From positions 158,451-222,450 of the forward strand of contig JBBATH010000006.1 of assembly GCA_040398845.1 (NCBI GenBank): a DNA stretch of 64,000 nucleotides, in the 5' to 3' direction. Positions 45,920-53,898 of the stretch are shown in pieces. How positions within the stretch are numbered: position 1 is the first letter of the stretch; each line of letters opens with the position of its first letter. The notes beneath the pieces are model-generated. The model made no database searches, was not told the origin of the DNA, and worked only from the letters and a program-made list of their open reading frames with translations. Source of the DNA: WLND01 sp040398845. Lineage in GTDB: Bacteria > Actinomycetota > Actinomycetes > S36-B12. The position numbers and the translations under genes are program-made.

Positions 45920-46462
45920 ATGACAACCGCTGGTCTCGTCCTTGCCGCTGGCGCAGGCGTGCGCTTCGGCGGCCCGAAGGCTCCCTTCGTCCTCGATGGT
46001 GAACGGCTCGTCGACCGGGCGGTTCGGGTCTTGCGCGATGCCGGATGCGAGCCGGTCGTGGTCGTGTTGGGTGCATGGGTCGGCGAGGTGCCCGATGCCG
46101 TCGTCGTAGTGAATCACGAGTGGTCCGAGGGCATGGGGTCATCGCTCCGGACGGGCCTGTCGGCGCTGGAACTCAAGGCTGATGTCGACTTCGTCATCGT
46201 GACGCTCGTCGACCTCCCGGGTCTCACCGCTGATGGTGTGCGGCGCTTGCTTGAATCGCCGGCGCCGATCGCGGCCGCAACCTTCGACGGCGAGCGGGGC
46301 CATCCCGTGAAGTTCGCGCGCGAGCACTGGGCGGAGGTCATCACGGTTGCGATGGGCGACGAGGGCGCACGCCGGTTCCTTGCGGGCCGGTGCGATGTCG
46401 TCCGAGTTGAGATCGGCGACGTCGCAACCGGAGCCGACATGGACACCAACCCAAACAGCTGA
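45920..46462 (+). CDS. mocA: MocA-like molybdenum cofactor cytidylyltransferase
   Basis: 180 aa NTP-transferase: AGLVLAAGAGVRFGGPKAPF at the nucleotide site, EGMGSSLRTGL, VDFVIVTLVDLPGLTADGVRRLL and GHPVKFAREHWAEV. This is the MocA/NTP_transf_3 pattern. Form I CO dehydrogenase needs the molybdopterin cytosine dinucleotide, and this gene directly after coxI is the obvious source; the mobA-like gene in the main operon would make the guanine form. Slightly shorter than E. coli MocA (192 aa). Confidence 0.88.
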   Translation: MTTAGLVLAAGAGVRFGGPKAPFVLDGERLVDRAVRVLRDAGCEPVVVVLGAWVGEVPDAVVVVNHEWSEGMGSSLRTGLSALELKADVDFVIVTLVDLPGLTADGVRRLLESPAPIAAATFDGERGHPVKFAREHWAEVITVAMGDEGARRFLAGRCDVVRVEIGDVATGADMDTNPNS

Positions 46463-46544
46463 ATCACCGCTGACCCCGCCCACGACCCGCCTTTGGGCAG
46501 GTGATGCGCTGAATTGGGCGGCATTGGAGCGGTAACGTTCTGGC

Positions 46545-46676
46545 ATGGGTTCGTCCATCGGGCCGATCACCGGTGACGTGTTGGTCGAACGGGACGGACG
46601 TTGGATTATTCCGTCAAGCGGCGAGAAGATCACTGACAAGACTGTGCGCCAGTTGATCGATGAAGGCCGGATGTAG
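46545..46676 (+). pseudogene. truncated AbrB/VapB-type antitoxin remnant
   Basis: 43-residue frame: DVLVERDGRWIIPSSGEKIT followed by VRQLIDEGRM. This resembles the C-terminal, toxin-binding tail of AbrB-like VapB antitoxins; the N-terminal DNA-binding swapped hairpin is missing. It is followed within 3 bp by a PIN-domain remnant. Could also be an intact novel short antitoxin, but the partner is broken. Confidence 0.45.
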
Positions 46677-46679
46677 TCC

Positions 46680-46862
46680 TTGGCCGAGGAACTCCTGCTC
46701 GACAGGAGCGTCGCGGTCGCCCTCCTCATGGAGGATTGCATGGCTGGGCAGGCGCTGTTCGAGACGATGTTCGCGCACACTCGCTTACCCGGATCAGCGG
46801 CGGCTCGCGAGTACAACCTCGATGAAGAATTTGGCCTGACTACTCCCGCCGAAAGCCGTGGC
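46680..46862 (+). pseudogene. PIN-domain (VapC) toxin remnant
   Basis: From a TTG at 46680 the frame encodes ELLLDRSVAVALLMED, the first PIN strand with its acidic residue, joined directly to GQALFETMFAHTRLPG, which in VapC proteins lies about 20-25 residues further on with the second acidic residue. After about residue 42 the sequence no longer resembles PIN and runs into the next gene. An internal deletion plus loss of the C-terminal half makes a functional nuclease unlikely. Confidence 0.6.
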
Positions 46863-46878
46863 AGCGTAGGTTCGCGTT

Positions 46879-47481
46879 GTGCATCACGACCCGGTCGGTT
46901 TTGCCTTCATGTGGGCGGCGATGAGCCTTGTCATGATGGTGCCGACGGTTCTTCGACCCACCGCTCGAGTCGCCCGGGGATCAAGGGGACGGGCGGCAGC
47001 ATTCCTGCTCGGGTACATCGCGTGCTGGTTCGCGGTGGGGATCCCGGCCTTCGCCCTCACCGGTGTGGCGATGGGCTCGACCGTCGCGCTGCTCGCATGC
47101 TGGGGCCTTGTCGGCCTGTGGCAGATGCTGCCATCGACGAGCGCCCTGCTTCGCAAGTGCCAGAGCCTCAATGCAGAGCGCCCAGCACTCTTGCTCGGCC
47201 TGCGTCAAGGTGGCTGGTGCGTCGGATCATGTTGGCTGCTCATGATCGCGACGATGGCCACGGTGGACCGCTTTGCGCTCCCGCTCGCCGGAGGTATCGC
47301 GGTCATGGTGGGAGTCGCGGCATTCATCATGTGGCAGAAGTCGCCGAGGGCCTCGGCGCAGTCGATCCGAATGGTGGGAGTGGCAGTCGTCGTTGCGACC
47401 GTGGTGCTTTACTCGACGGGGCTGGCAGACGGTGGTGCTGTGCACGACATGGCAACGATGTCGTCGCCCGCGCTTGCGTGA
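46879..47481 (+). CDS. DUF2182 integral membrane protein
   Basis: 200 aa, about five membrane helices. MWAAMSLVMMVPTVLR near the N-terminus, ARGSRGRAAAFLLGYIACWF, LWQMLPSTSALLRKCQS, and GLRQGGWCVGSCWLLMIATMA match the DUF2182 (predicted metal-binding membrane protein) pattern, including the conserved Met-rich first helix and the Cys pair. Function unknown; the Met, His and Cys content suggests copper or another soft metal, which would be of interest next to a Cu-Mo enzyme. GTG start at 46879. Confidence 0.8.
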   Translation: MHHDPVGFAFMWAAMSLVMMVPTVLRPTARVARGSRGRAAAFLLGYIACWFAVGIPAFALTGVAMGSTVALLACWGLVGLWQMLPSTSALLRKCQSLNAERPALLLGLRQGGWCVGSCWLLMIATMATVDRFALPLAGGIAVMVGVAAFIMWQKSPRASAQSIRMVGVAVVVATVVLYSTGLADGGAVHDMATMSSPALA

Positions 47482-47483
47482 CC

Positions 47484-47807
47484 TCAATCGGCTTCGATCT
47501 CGCGTAGTAGCCACTCCTCTGCGGATGGCGAGCGAGAGTCGGGACGCTCCAGCCGGACCGTGAGTGCTTCGGTGAGTGGGCTGGGGTTTCGCCTCGAACG
47601 GGGGAAACTTCTGCTGCTGGTGAGCAGAAGGCTCACGTAGGGGTCGTTGCCAGCCAGCGCGGCCATAAGCAGCGGCCTGAAGTCCTTGACGTTCTCGGTG
47701 AGGAGCCACTCGCTGTTGCCGCGACCGCGTAATTCCGCGGCCAACACCGGCGCGAACATTTCATCTAGTAGCAGTTTGATCCGTGGTTGCAGCGTACGAA
47801 TGGTCAT
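47484..47807 (-). CDS. DUF5615-type PIN toxin with an internal gap
   Basis: 107 aa. IKLLLDEMFAPVLAAELRGRG is the usual N-terminus of DUF5615 PIN proteins, and WLLTENVKDFRPL their second acidic motif, followed by LLLTSSRSFPRSR. Between them only NSE remains where relatives have about 25 residues (normally HDVVAV...LRG...). The gap removes a helix of the fold, so activity is doubtful. It is coupled by a 4-bp overlap to its antitoxin and converges with the DUF2182 gene. Confidence 0.75.
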   Translation of the reverse strand: MTIRTLQPRIKLLLDEMFAPVLAAELRGRGNSEWLLTENVKDFRPLLMAALAGNDPYVSLLLTSSRSFPRSRRNPSPLTEALTVRLERPDSRSPSAEEWLLREIEAD

Positions 47808-48226
47808 GCGAGGAGTCGCAGGCGCGACTCCCAGGCAGCCTCGGCGATCCGGGATGCTTCGATTGCTTCGGCCATTTCCGCCTCAATCTCGTCACGATAT
47901 GTCGCGAAGTAGTCGAGTGCCGCCCGAACTCGGGTAGAAGGAAGGCACAGAGCCTCGGCAGTTGCCTCGATAGCCAAGTCGCCGCGTTCCTCTGACTCCT
48001 TGATGTAGGTCACGACCTCCCAGACATCGGGGCCCAAGGCAAGGGCGGCGCGTCGACCCGAGGGTCCGTCCTTGAAGACGATCCCGGGGTGTTCGGCCAT
48101 GCGCAGCCCCTCATCGATGAGCAGCTGGGCAAGGCCCGAAGGAGTCCCTCCAGGAATCCCCCGGGCCCGCTTGCGAAGCCGATTAAGGAGATCGTCGTTG
48201 AACCGAATGGATAAAGGTGCACTCAT
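47804..48226 (-). CDS. RHH-type antitoxin of the DUF5615 PIN pair
   Basis: 140 aa. An N-terminal CopG-like ribbon-helix-helix (PLSIRFNDDLLNRLRKRAR, SGLAQLLIDEGLRM) is followed by a DUF433-like helical region: HPGIVFKDGPSGRRAALALG, VWEVVTYIKESEERGD and LPSTRVRAALDYFATYRDEIEAEM. This two-domain antitoxin regularly precedes DUF5615 PIN genes in Actinobacteria. Appears intact. It should repress its own promoter in the 50 bp before 48226. Confidence 0.85.
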   Translation of the reverse strand: MSAPLSIRFNDDLLNRLRKRARGIPGGTPSGLAQLLIDEGLRMAEHPGIVFKDGPSGRRAALALGPDVWEVVTYIKESEERGDLAIEATAEALCLPSTRVRAALDYFATYRDEIEAEMAEAIEASRIAEAAWESRLRLLA

Positions 48227-48279
48227 GTAGTGAATTGTAGCGGATTCACTACCCGATGGGCCAGATGCAACGATTCCGG

Positions 48280-49491
48280 TTACTCGCCATTGTCAGTTCG
48301 CAGGTCGATGACGGTCACTGATGAGCCAGCCTTGACCTCGGTGACGGTCTCGGGGATGACGATGATGCAGTTCGCCCGGGAGAGCCCGCCGATGACATGC
48401 GAGCCCTGACCACCGACAGGTGCGACCTCAAGGCGATCGCCCCCGGTGAGCGTGCCGCGGGCGAACTGCCGCTTACCGCTCGGTGAGGTGATCGACTCGG
48501 TGATCGTTGCCGTCCGCTCAGGACGAAGCAGGGCGGCATGCCCGAGCATCTTGCGGATCGCCGGCCGCACGAAAGCCTCGAATGACACGTAGGTACTCAC
48601 CGGATTACCGGGAAGGGTGATGATCGGGACCCCGTCAACACGGCCAAAGCCCTGTGGCATCCCGGGGTTCATCGCGACCTTCAGGAATTCGACTCCCCCG
48701 CGGGCGCTGAGCACCTCCTTCACCGTGTCATAGGCGCCCATGCTCACCCCGCCGCTCGTGACGATGAGATCGGCATTCGCGGCATGCTGCTCCAAGGCGG
48801 CCGTGAACTCGTCGAAACTGTCGTTCACCGGGCCGATGCGGGTCACAGCTGCGCCCGCCTCGGCAGCCGCAGCGGCGAGCAGGTAACTGTTGCAGTCGAC
48901 GACCTGACCGAATGCGACCGCGTCGCCGGGAGCGACGAGTTCGCTGCCGGTCGACATCACCACGACCCGGGGCCGGGGCCGGGTTGGTACGGCCGAAAGG
49001 TCGCATGACGCGATGAGTGCGAGATTTCGAGTGGTGACGATGCTGCCGCGTGGCACCGCTAGGGAGCCATGGGGGAGATCCTCCCCGGCCAGACGAATGT
49101 ATGCCCCGGGAGTTGGAGTCGCTCGAACGGTGACGGTCGATGCCCCACCGTCGGTGTCCTCGATGGGTACAACGCAGTCAGCGCCGGCAGGCACCGGCGC
49201 CCCAGTCATGATGCGGGCGGCGCATCCAGCGGTGATCGTGACGCCGGGTCCGGCGCCAGCGGGCAGGTCGTCAACGACGGTCAGCACGACTTCACCAGCC
49301 CCGCCGGCGAAGTCTGATGAGCGCACGGCGTAGCCGTCCATCGATGAGTTGTCGAACCCTGGCATCGGCCGGCTTGTAAGAATGTCCTCGGTTACGACCA
49401 GTCCCAGCGAGCTCAGGAGGGGGGTTATCGTGGTTGGCAGAGGAGAGATGCCTGCGAGAATCCGGGCCCGGTAGTCGTCGACGCTGATCAC
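48280..49491 (-). CDS. moeA: molybdopterin molybdotransferase MoeA (second copy)
   Basis: 403 aa. MPGFDNSSMDGYAVRSSDF, AARIMTGAPVPAGADCVVPIE, VVVMSTGSELVAPG, LIVTSGGVSMGAYDTVKEVL and VPIITLPGNPVSTYVSFEAFV are all canonical. It is closer to textbook MoeA than the copy in the cox operon. It is transcribed alone after a 53-bp gap from the RHH antitoxin region. Two MoeA proteins are common in Actinobacteria with several molybdoenzymes. Confidence 0.95.
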   Translation of the reverse strand: MISVDDYRARILAGISPLPTTITPLLSSLGLVVTEDILTSRPMPGFDNSSMDGYAVRSSDFAGGAGEVVLTVVDDLPAGAGPGVTITAGCAARIMTGAPVPAGADCVVPIEDTDGGASTVTVRATPTPGAYIRLAGEDLPHGSLAVPRGSIVTTRNLALIASCDLSAVPTRPRPRVVVMSTGSELVAPGDAVAFGQVVDCNSYLLAAAAAEAGAAVTRIGPVNDSFDEFTAALEQHAANADLIVTSGGVSMGAYDTVKEVLSARGGVEFLKVAMNPGMPQGFGRVDGVPIITLPGNPVSTYVSFEAFVRPAIRKMLGHAALLRPERTATITESITSPSGKRQFARGTLTGGDRLEVAPVGGQGSHVIGGLSRANCIIVIPETVTEVKAGSSVTVIDLRTDNGE

Positions 49492-49594
49492 TCGGTGGAC
49501 CTTACTCCGCAGACTGCTCCGTGGCCCGCGCCGATGTGTATCCTCAACCTGAACTTGAACTTTCCGTCACGTTGGAACCGCAAAAGGACGAGCC

Positions 49595-50437
49595 ATGATG
49601 AATCGAGTCGTGGGCGCAGCCCTCGGAGTCGCACTCCTTCTCCCGGTGAGCGCGTGTGGTGGTGGAGGGGGCTCCAGCAATAGTTCAGTGACATCGGGCG
49701 TGACGACCCTTGAGGCCGGGGTGCTCAAGGTGTGCCTCTACCCCGGCTTCTCACCGTTCGCGATCAAGGGGGACGACGGTTGGTCGGGCTGGGACCCCGA
49801 TTACCTTACGGCCTTCGCTAAGGAGCAAGGCCTTCGGTTCGAACCCGTTGAGGTCGCTACCTTCAGCGACATCTGGATGCGACCTGGCAATGATGAATGC
49901 GATGTCGCGGGCACGGGCATCACGGTGACCGAAGCAAGAACCCAGCAGACCGGATCGGCGATTGACTGGACCGACAACTATTACAGCGTCGCACGCTCGC
50001 TCGCCGTTCGCAAGGGAACGAAGATCACCTCGGTTGAGGACCTCGCAGGCCAGACAGTCGTGACAACGAAGGGTGCGACGGCCGACATCGACCTCCTCGC
50101 GAGAATCGCTGCCGCGGGCTTGACCGATGTGAAGGTGGAGTACGTCAATGACGAGGCGGTGGGCACGAGGCGCGTGGCGGACGGGGGTCCAGGCGGCCCG
50201 ATCGGTTTTGCGGCCGGTGTTGGGAGCATTGACACGCTCGCGGCATCGATTCCGGGGATCGAGGCGACGTGGATCCACTGCATGATGCTTCCCGACGGAA
50301 CTGAAACCTCAGAACCCTTCGCCTTCACCGTGCGTTCGGCTTCCACCGGGGTTGCAGAGGCCCTCAATACGTTCATCGCAGCGCCCACGTCTGCATACGG
50401 AGGCGGCCCGGGCTCGGGCCTCGACTGCCCGAAGTAG
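49595..50437 (+). CDS. amino-acid ABC transporter substrate-binding lipoprotein
   Basis: 280 aa, family 3 binding protein. Lipoprotein signal with lipobox PVSAC at about residues 17-21, followed by a Gly/Ser linker. The binding-protein motifs are FSPFAIKGDDGWSGWDPDYL, RPGNDECDVAGTGITVTEAR, ITSVEDLAGQTVVTTKGATADI and a C-terminal lobe. It would capture a polar amino acid or related solute at the outer membrane face. No permease or ATPase is adjacent. ATG at 49595; the preceding ATG-rich region has AAAGGA as ribosome site. Confidence 0.85.
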   Translation: MMNRVVGAALGVALLLPVSACGGGGGSSNSSVTSGVTTLEAGVLKVCLYPGFSPFAIKGDDGWSGWDPDYLTAFAKEQGLRFEPVEVATFSDIWMRPGNDECDVAGTGITVTEARTQQTGSAIDWTDNYYSVARSLAVRKGTKITSVEDLAGQTVVTTKGATADIDLLARIAAAGLTDVKVEYVNDEAVGTRRVADGGPGGPIGFAAGVGSIDTLAASIPGIEATWIHCMMLPDGTETSEPFAFTVRSASTGVAEALNTFIAAPTSAYGGGPGSGLDCPK

Positions 50438-50507
50438 GAGCCTCCCGCGGTCACCCAGGTGAATCGACGTCGTTGGGATGAGCCGGTGTTCAGCTAGATT
50501 GCCTACG

Positions 50508-50526
50508 TAAGGCCATCCTTGCCTTA
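50508..50526. promoter_or_regulatory. IdeR/DtxR-box-like operator
   Basis: TAAGGCCATCCTTGCCTTA, a 19-bp site with 6-bp inverted arms (TAAGGC/GCCTTA), the length and outer bases of the IdeR consensus TTAGGTTAGSCTAACCTAA. It ends 35 bp before the start of the DtxR-family gene, where an autoregulatory iron box is expected. Confidence 0.6.
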
Positions 50527-50561
50527 CCCCACCGACAGGCTCGACGACCGACGAGGACCCC

Positions 50562-51263
50562 GTGAGCGATCTCATCGACACCACGCAGATGTACCTGCGG
50601 ACGATCGTCGAACTCGAGGAGGAGGGCATCGTCCCGATGCGCGCCCGCATCGCGGAGCGGCTCAGCCAAAGCGGCCCGACTGTCTCGCAGACGGTGGCCC
50701 GCATGGAGCGCGACGGCCTGCTCGTCGTTTCGGGCGATCGTCACCTCGAACTCACCGCCCTTGGCCGAGAGGCGGGCACGCGGGTCATGCGCAAGCACCG
50801 TCTCGCGGAGTGCATGCTCGTGACCCTGCTCGGCATGGAGTGGGAGGACGTTCACGTCGAGGCCTGTCGCTGGGAGCATGTGATGAGCGATGCCGTCGAG
50901 CGTCGACTTCTCGAGGTCCTTGGCAATCCGACCGTCTCTCCCTACGGAAACCCGATTCCTGGCCTTGACGAACTCGTGCCTGATCTCGTCGCGCCAGCAG
51001 GCGGTCCACTCATTTCCGTTGCGGCTATTGCCAGCGGCGATGTCCGCACGGTAGTCCTGCGCCGGATCGCCGAACCACTCCAGACCGATGGCGAGGCGAT
51101 GCTCACCCTGCGCCGGGTCGGGGCAAACCCAGGATCGAGCATTCAGGTTCAGCGCGCGGTCGAGGGCATCCTCATCGGCAGTGGTGGGGAGTACGCCGAG
51201 GTGTCGCTGGAGACTGCTGGGCACCTGCTCGTCGATGCGACACCCATAGACGCGACGACCTGA
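50562..51263 (+). CDS. ideR: DtxR/IdeR-family metal-dependent repressor
   Basis: 233 aa, three-domain DtxR type. N-terminal winged helix (DTTQMYLRTIVELEEEGIVPMRARIAERLSQSGPTVSQTVARM), dimerisation and metal-binding region (RHLELTALGREAGTRVMRKHRLAECMLV, ACRWEHVMSDAVERRLL with the metal Cys, Glu and His residues), and a C-terminal SH3-like domain. It represses iron uptake genes when Fe2+ is bound. Start is GTG at 50562. Iron supply matters for the CO dehydrogenase Fe-S clusters, but no direct link is visible. Confidence 0.92.
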   Translation: MSDLIDTTQMYLRTIVELEEEGIVPMRARIAERLSQSGPTVSQTVARMERDGLLVVSGDRHLELTALGREAGTRVMRKHRLAECMLVTLLGMEWEDVHVEACRWEHVMSDAVERRLLEVLGNPTVSPYGNPIPGLDELVPDLVAPAGGPLISVAAIASGDVRTVVLRRIAEPLQTDGEAMLTLRRVGANPGSSIQVQRAVEGILIGSGGEYAEVSLETAGHLLVDATPIDATT

Positions 51264-51284
51264 GCGGCGGCCCGACCCGGGAAA

Positions 51285-52538
51285 TCAACCCCGCCGGTAG
51301 ACGCTGTCCGGGACGTCCCACCACTGACCGCCGGCGAACACCATCCAACCGCCGTGAGTCGAGGAGTTGGCGATCGTTCGATCGCAGACATAGCCGCCCC
51401 GTCGATCTGAAGGCCATTCCGCCCAGCTACCGGCCCATCCCGGAGGGCATGGCATCGCTGATGAGGTCCTCGCAAAGGACTGCACCCAGGGGCTCACCGC
51501 GAAACCGCCTGCGCTCGACGGAGCCCCGAGCGCGCCACGCACGACCACAGTTTGGCCGGAAGCGGCGTAATAGCCGAGGGCGACGAAGCCGTCGTCGTCT
51601 GCCTGAACTGATCTCCAGGTGGCGTGGATGATGGGTGTCGGCTTCCACGTGATGGCATCGGTGCTGTAGGCGGAGAGGCCCTCGGTAAAACCGGAGGCGC
51701 CGGTGCCGAAGCCGACCGCCATGAACCCGTCGGGGCCCGCCGTGACGCTTGTCCAATTCGTGCCACTGTTGGCCCGTTGCAGCGGATAACTGGCACCGGT
51801 CCAGGTACGGCCGTCAGTACTGGTGGAGATCCCGCCGGAGGCTGACATTGCTACGAACTTTCCTAGGCCGAATTCCACGTCGGACCAGTTCGAGTTCGCA
51901 TTTCGCACCCAATCCCAGGTGACACCATCCTCGGTCGTGGCGATGTTGCGTTCAACGGCGCCGGCGCCGACGGCTACCCAGACGCCATTGCCGTAGGCCA
52001 CTTCATCGACCGTGAATCCGTAGGGAAGGGTTTGCGTGGTCCAGGTGACCCCTCGGTCCTTCGAAGTCACGTAGGTCTGAGCGGAGGTAGCCGAAAACAC
52101 GACCCAAATCCCCTCCCCGTATGCCGCTCCGGTCCATGCCGTTGAACTCGCGCTCGTAAAGCCGAGTTTCCAGGCGAGGCCATCGGGGCTGGTGAGGATA
52201 TTTCCGGTGAGGTCTGCAGCCACCCACATGCTGTCGGCTTGGGTGATCGACGTGAAGGTGGACGATGCGACCGCGCTCGGCAGGGTTGGAATGCTCCAGT
52301 TGACCCCGTCGTTCTTTGATGTGGCCAACTTGCCCTTCGTACCGACGGCGACCCAGGTGCCGCTCATATCTGTGGCGAGATCGGCCCAGATCGAATCAAC
52401 GGTGATGTAGCTGTAGCCCCAAATGACCGGCTCGGACTCAACCGCCTTTGCGCTTTGACCGATCGATACATACGAGGCAGTGGCGGCGGCGACGAACAGC
52501 GCGCCGGCTGCCAGAAAGCGTGACTTACCAATGTTCAC
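51285..52538 (-). CDS. exported sialidase-type beta-propeller protein
   Basis: 417 aa with a Sec signal (KSRFLAAGALFVAAATASYV, cleavage near AKAVE). Six or so repeats carry the pattern GxWVAVG/TSxDGxxW (for example GTWVAVGTKGKLATSKNDG, WVAADLTGNILTSPDGLAW, YVTSKDRGVTWTTQ, STDGRTWTG), typical of BNR-like propellers. The C-terminal 70 residues have paired Cys and Trp (MPCPPGWAGSW, GGYVCDRT, WWDV) and may bind cell wall or glycan. No catalytic residues recognised. Probably a surface-binding protein. Confidence 0.8.
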   Translation of the reverse strand: MNIGKSRFLAAGALFVAAATASYVSIGQSAKAVESEPVIWGYSYITVDSIWADLATDMSGTWVAVGTKGKLATSKNDGVNWSIPTLPSAVASSTFTSITQADSMWVAADLTGNILTSPDGLAWKLGFTSASSTAWTGAAYGEGIWVVFSATSAQTYVTSKDRGVTWTTQTLPYGFTVDEVAYGNGVWVAVGAGAVERNIATTEDGVTWDWVRNANSNWSDVEFGLGKFVAMSASGGISTSTDGRTWTGASYPLQRANSGTNWTSVTAGPDGFMAVGFGTGASGFTEGLSAYSTDAITWKPTPIIHATWRSVQADDDGFVALGYYAASGQTVVVRGALGAPSSAGGFAVSPWVQSFARTSSAMPCPPGWAGSWAEWPSDRRGGYVCDRTIANSSTHGGWMVFAGGQWWDVPDSVYRRG

Positions 52539-52650
52539 TCAGGTCCCCTTCGGTGGCGTGTCAACGCTCATCGACACAATTCAAAGCAATGGTAAGCGCA
52601 CTCGTGCGAATTCGGGTAGCGCATGGAAGTGAGCCGTGGGTGAGGGGCCC

Positions 52651-53898
52651 TTACCGCCGCGGCGTTCCAAAATCCGGGCGAAGTGGGAAGCCGCTGACCC
52701 CCCGCGCCGCCAATCGCACACCCAATGTCTGGTGCAACTGAATGGTGTTGAGCTCGAAGCCCATCCTCGAGGCAGCCATGTAGAGCCGCCACACGCGTGC
52801 GGTGCCGAGCCCAGCCTCCTCAACAGCCTCGTCCCAGTGATCCTCGAGGTTCTGGCACCAGTGCTTGAGGGTGAGGGCGTAGTGCTCGCGCAGGTTCTCC
52901 TCGTGACGGATCTCGAAGCCGGCATCATTCATGGTGCTCATGAGGTGGCCGGGGCCGGAGAGCTCGCCATCAGGGAAGACGTAGCGGTTGATGAACGAGT
53001 CCCGGTAGTGGCTTGGCTCGGCGTCACTTGGCCGGGTGATCGTGTGGTTGAGCATCCGACCCTCGGGCTTGAGCCTGCCGTAGGCAAAGGCGAAGTACGA
53101 CGGGTAGTTCTCGCGGCCAATGTGCTCGGTGAGGCCGATCGATGAGATGGCGTCGAAATCAGTCTCCGGCACATCTCGGTAGTCGCTGAACCGGATCTGG
53201 GCCTGCCCCGCTAGGCCCAGTTCCTCGATGGCCTCCTGTCCCCACTCGGCTTGACGCTCCGAGAGCGTGACGCCGATGGCGTGCACGCCGTAGTGCTTCA
53301 CCGCATGGAGCACCATGCCACCCCAGCCGCAACCGATATCGAGCAGCGTCATGCCCGGCTGAACGCCGAGCTTTCGACAGATCAGATCGAACTTCTCTTC
53401 CTGAGCGGTCTCGAGCGAGGCGTCAGCGTTCGGGAACACCGCGCAGGTGTAGGCCATCGACGGGCCCAGGACGAGGCGGTAAAAGCGGTTCGATACGTCA
53501 TAGTGGTGGTGGATCACCTCGGCATCACGACCCTTCGAGTGACGGGAGCCGGTGAGTCGTTGCTCCTGCGGCGGCGGGGTCGGACGCTTGAGCGCGGCGG
53601 GCAGGAAATTGCCGACTAGGCGAAGCCACTCACCGACGCCGATATCGGGCTTCGCTGCCGGGTACAGGCGCATCATCGCCTCGAAGGGATCACCGACAAT
53701 CTCAAGGTCACCCGCCACGTATGCCCGAGCGAGGCCGAGTTGGGACGGCGCACCCGCGAGGTACTCCACAGCACGCGGGGTGCGGATGTCGAGGACCACG
53801 CTGGCATCTGGTGGTCCCGCGACTGACCCGTCGAAGGCCTTGAATCCAACGCCCCTTTCCTCGGGCACGACCATCGTGAACACCTCTGCCAGCTTCAT
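52651..53898 (-). CDS. SAM-dependent fatty-acyl methyltransferase (TmsB/CFA-synthase type)
   Basis: 415 aa cyclopropane-fatty-acid synthase family. HHYDVSNRFYRLVLG (131-145), MAYTCAVF, the SAM motif LLDIGCGWGG (185-194), TLSERQAEWG and SIGLTEHIGRENYPSYF are all typical, as is the bicarbonate-site region. It overlaps an FAD-binding oxidoreductase gene by 4 bp, the arrangement of tmsB-tmsA (bfaB-bfaA) in Actinobacteria. There the methyltransferase adds a methylene at C10 of oleoyl phospholipids and the reductase saturates it, giving 10-methyl-stearate (tuberculostearate). Cyclopropane formation alone is the alternative. Confidence 0.88.
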   Translation of the reverse strand: MKLAEVFTMVVPEERGVGFKAFDGSVAGPPDASVVLDIRTPRAVEYLAGAPSQLGLARAYVAGDLEIVGDPFEAMMRLYPAAKPDIGVGEWLRLVGNFLPAALKRPTPPPQEQRLTGSRHSKGRDAEVIHHHYDVSNRFYRLVLGPSMAYTCAVFPNADASLETAQEEKFDLICRKLGVQPGMTLLDIGCGWGGMVLHAVKHYGVHAIGVTLSERQAEWGQEAIEELGLAGQAQIRFSDYRDVPETDFDAISSIGLTEHIGRENYPSYFAFAYGRLKPEGRMLNHTITRPSDAEPSHYRDSFINRYVFPDGELSGPGHLMSTMNDAGFEIRHEENLREHYALTLKHWCQNLEDHWDEAVEEAGLGTARVWRLYMAASRMGFELNTIQLHQTLGVRLAARGVSGFPLRPDFGTPRR

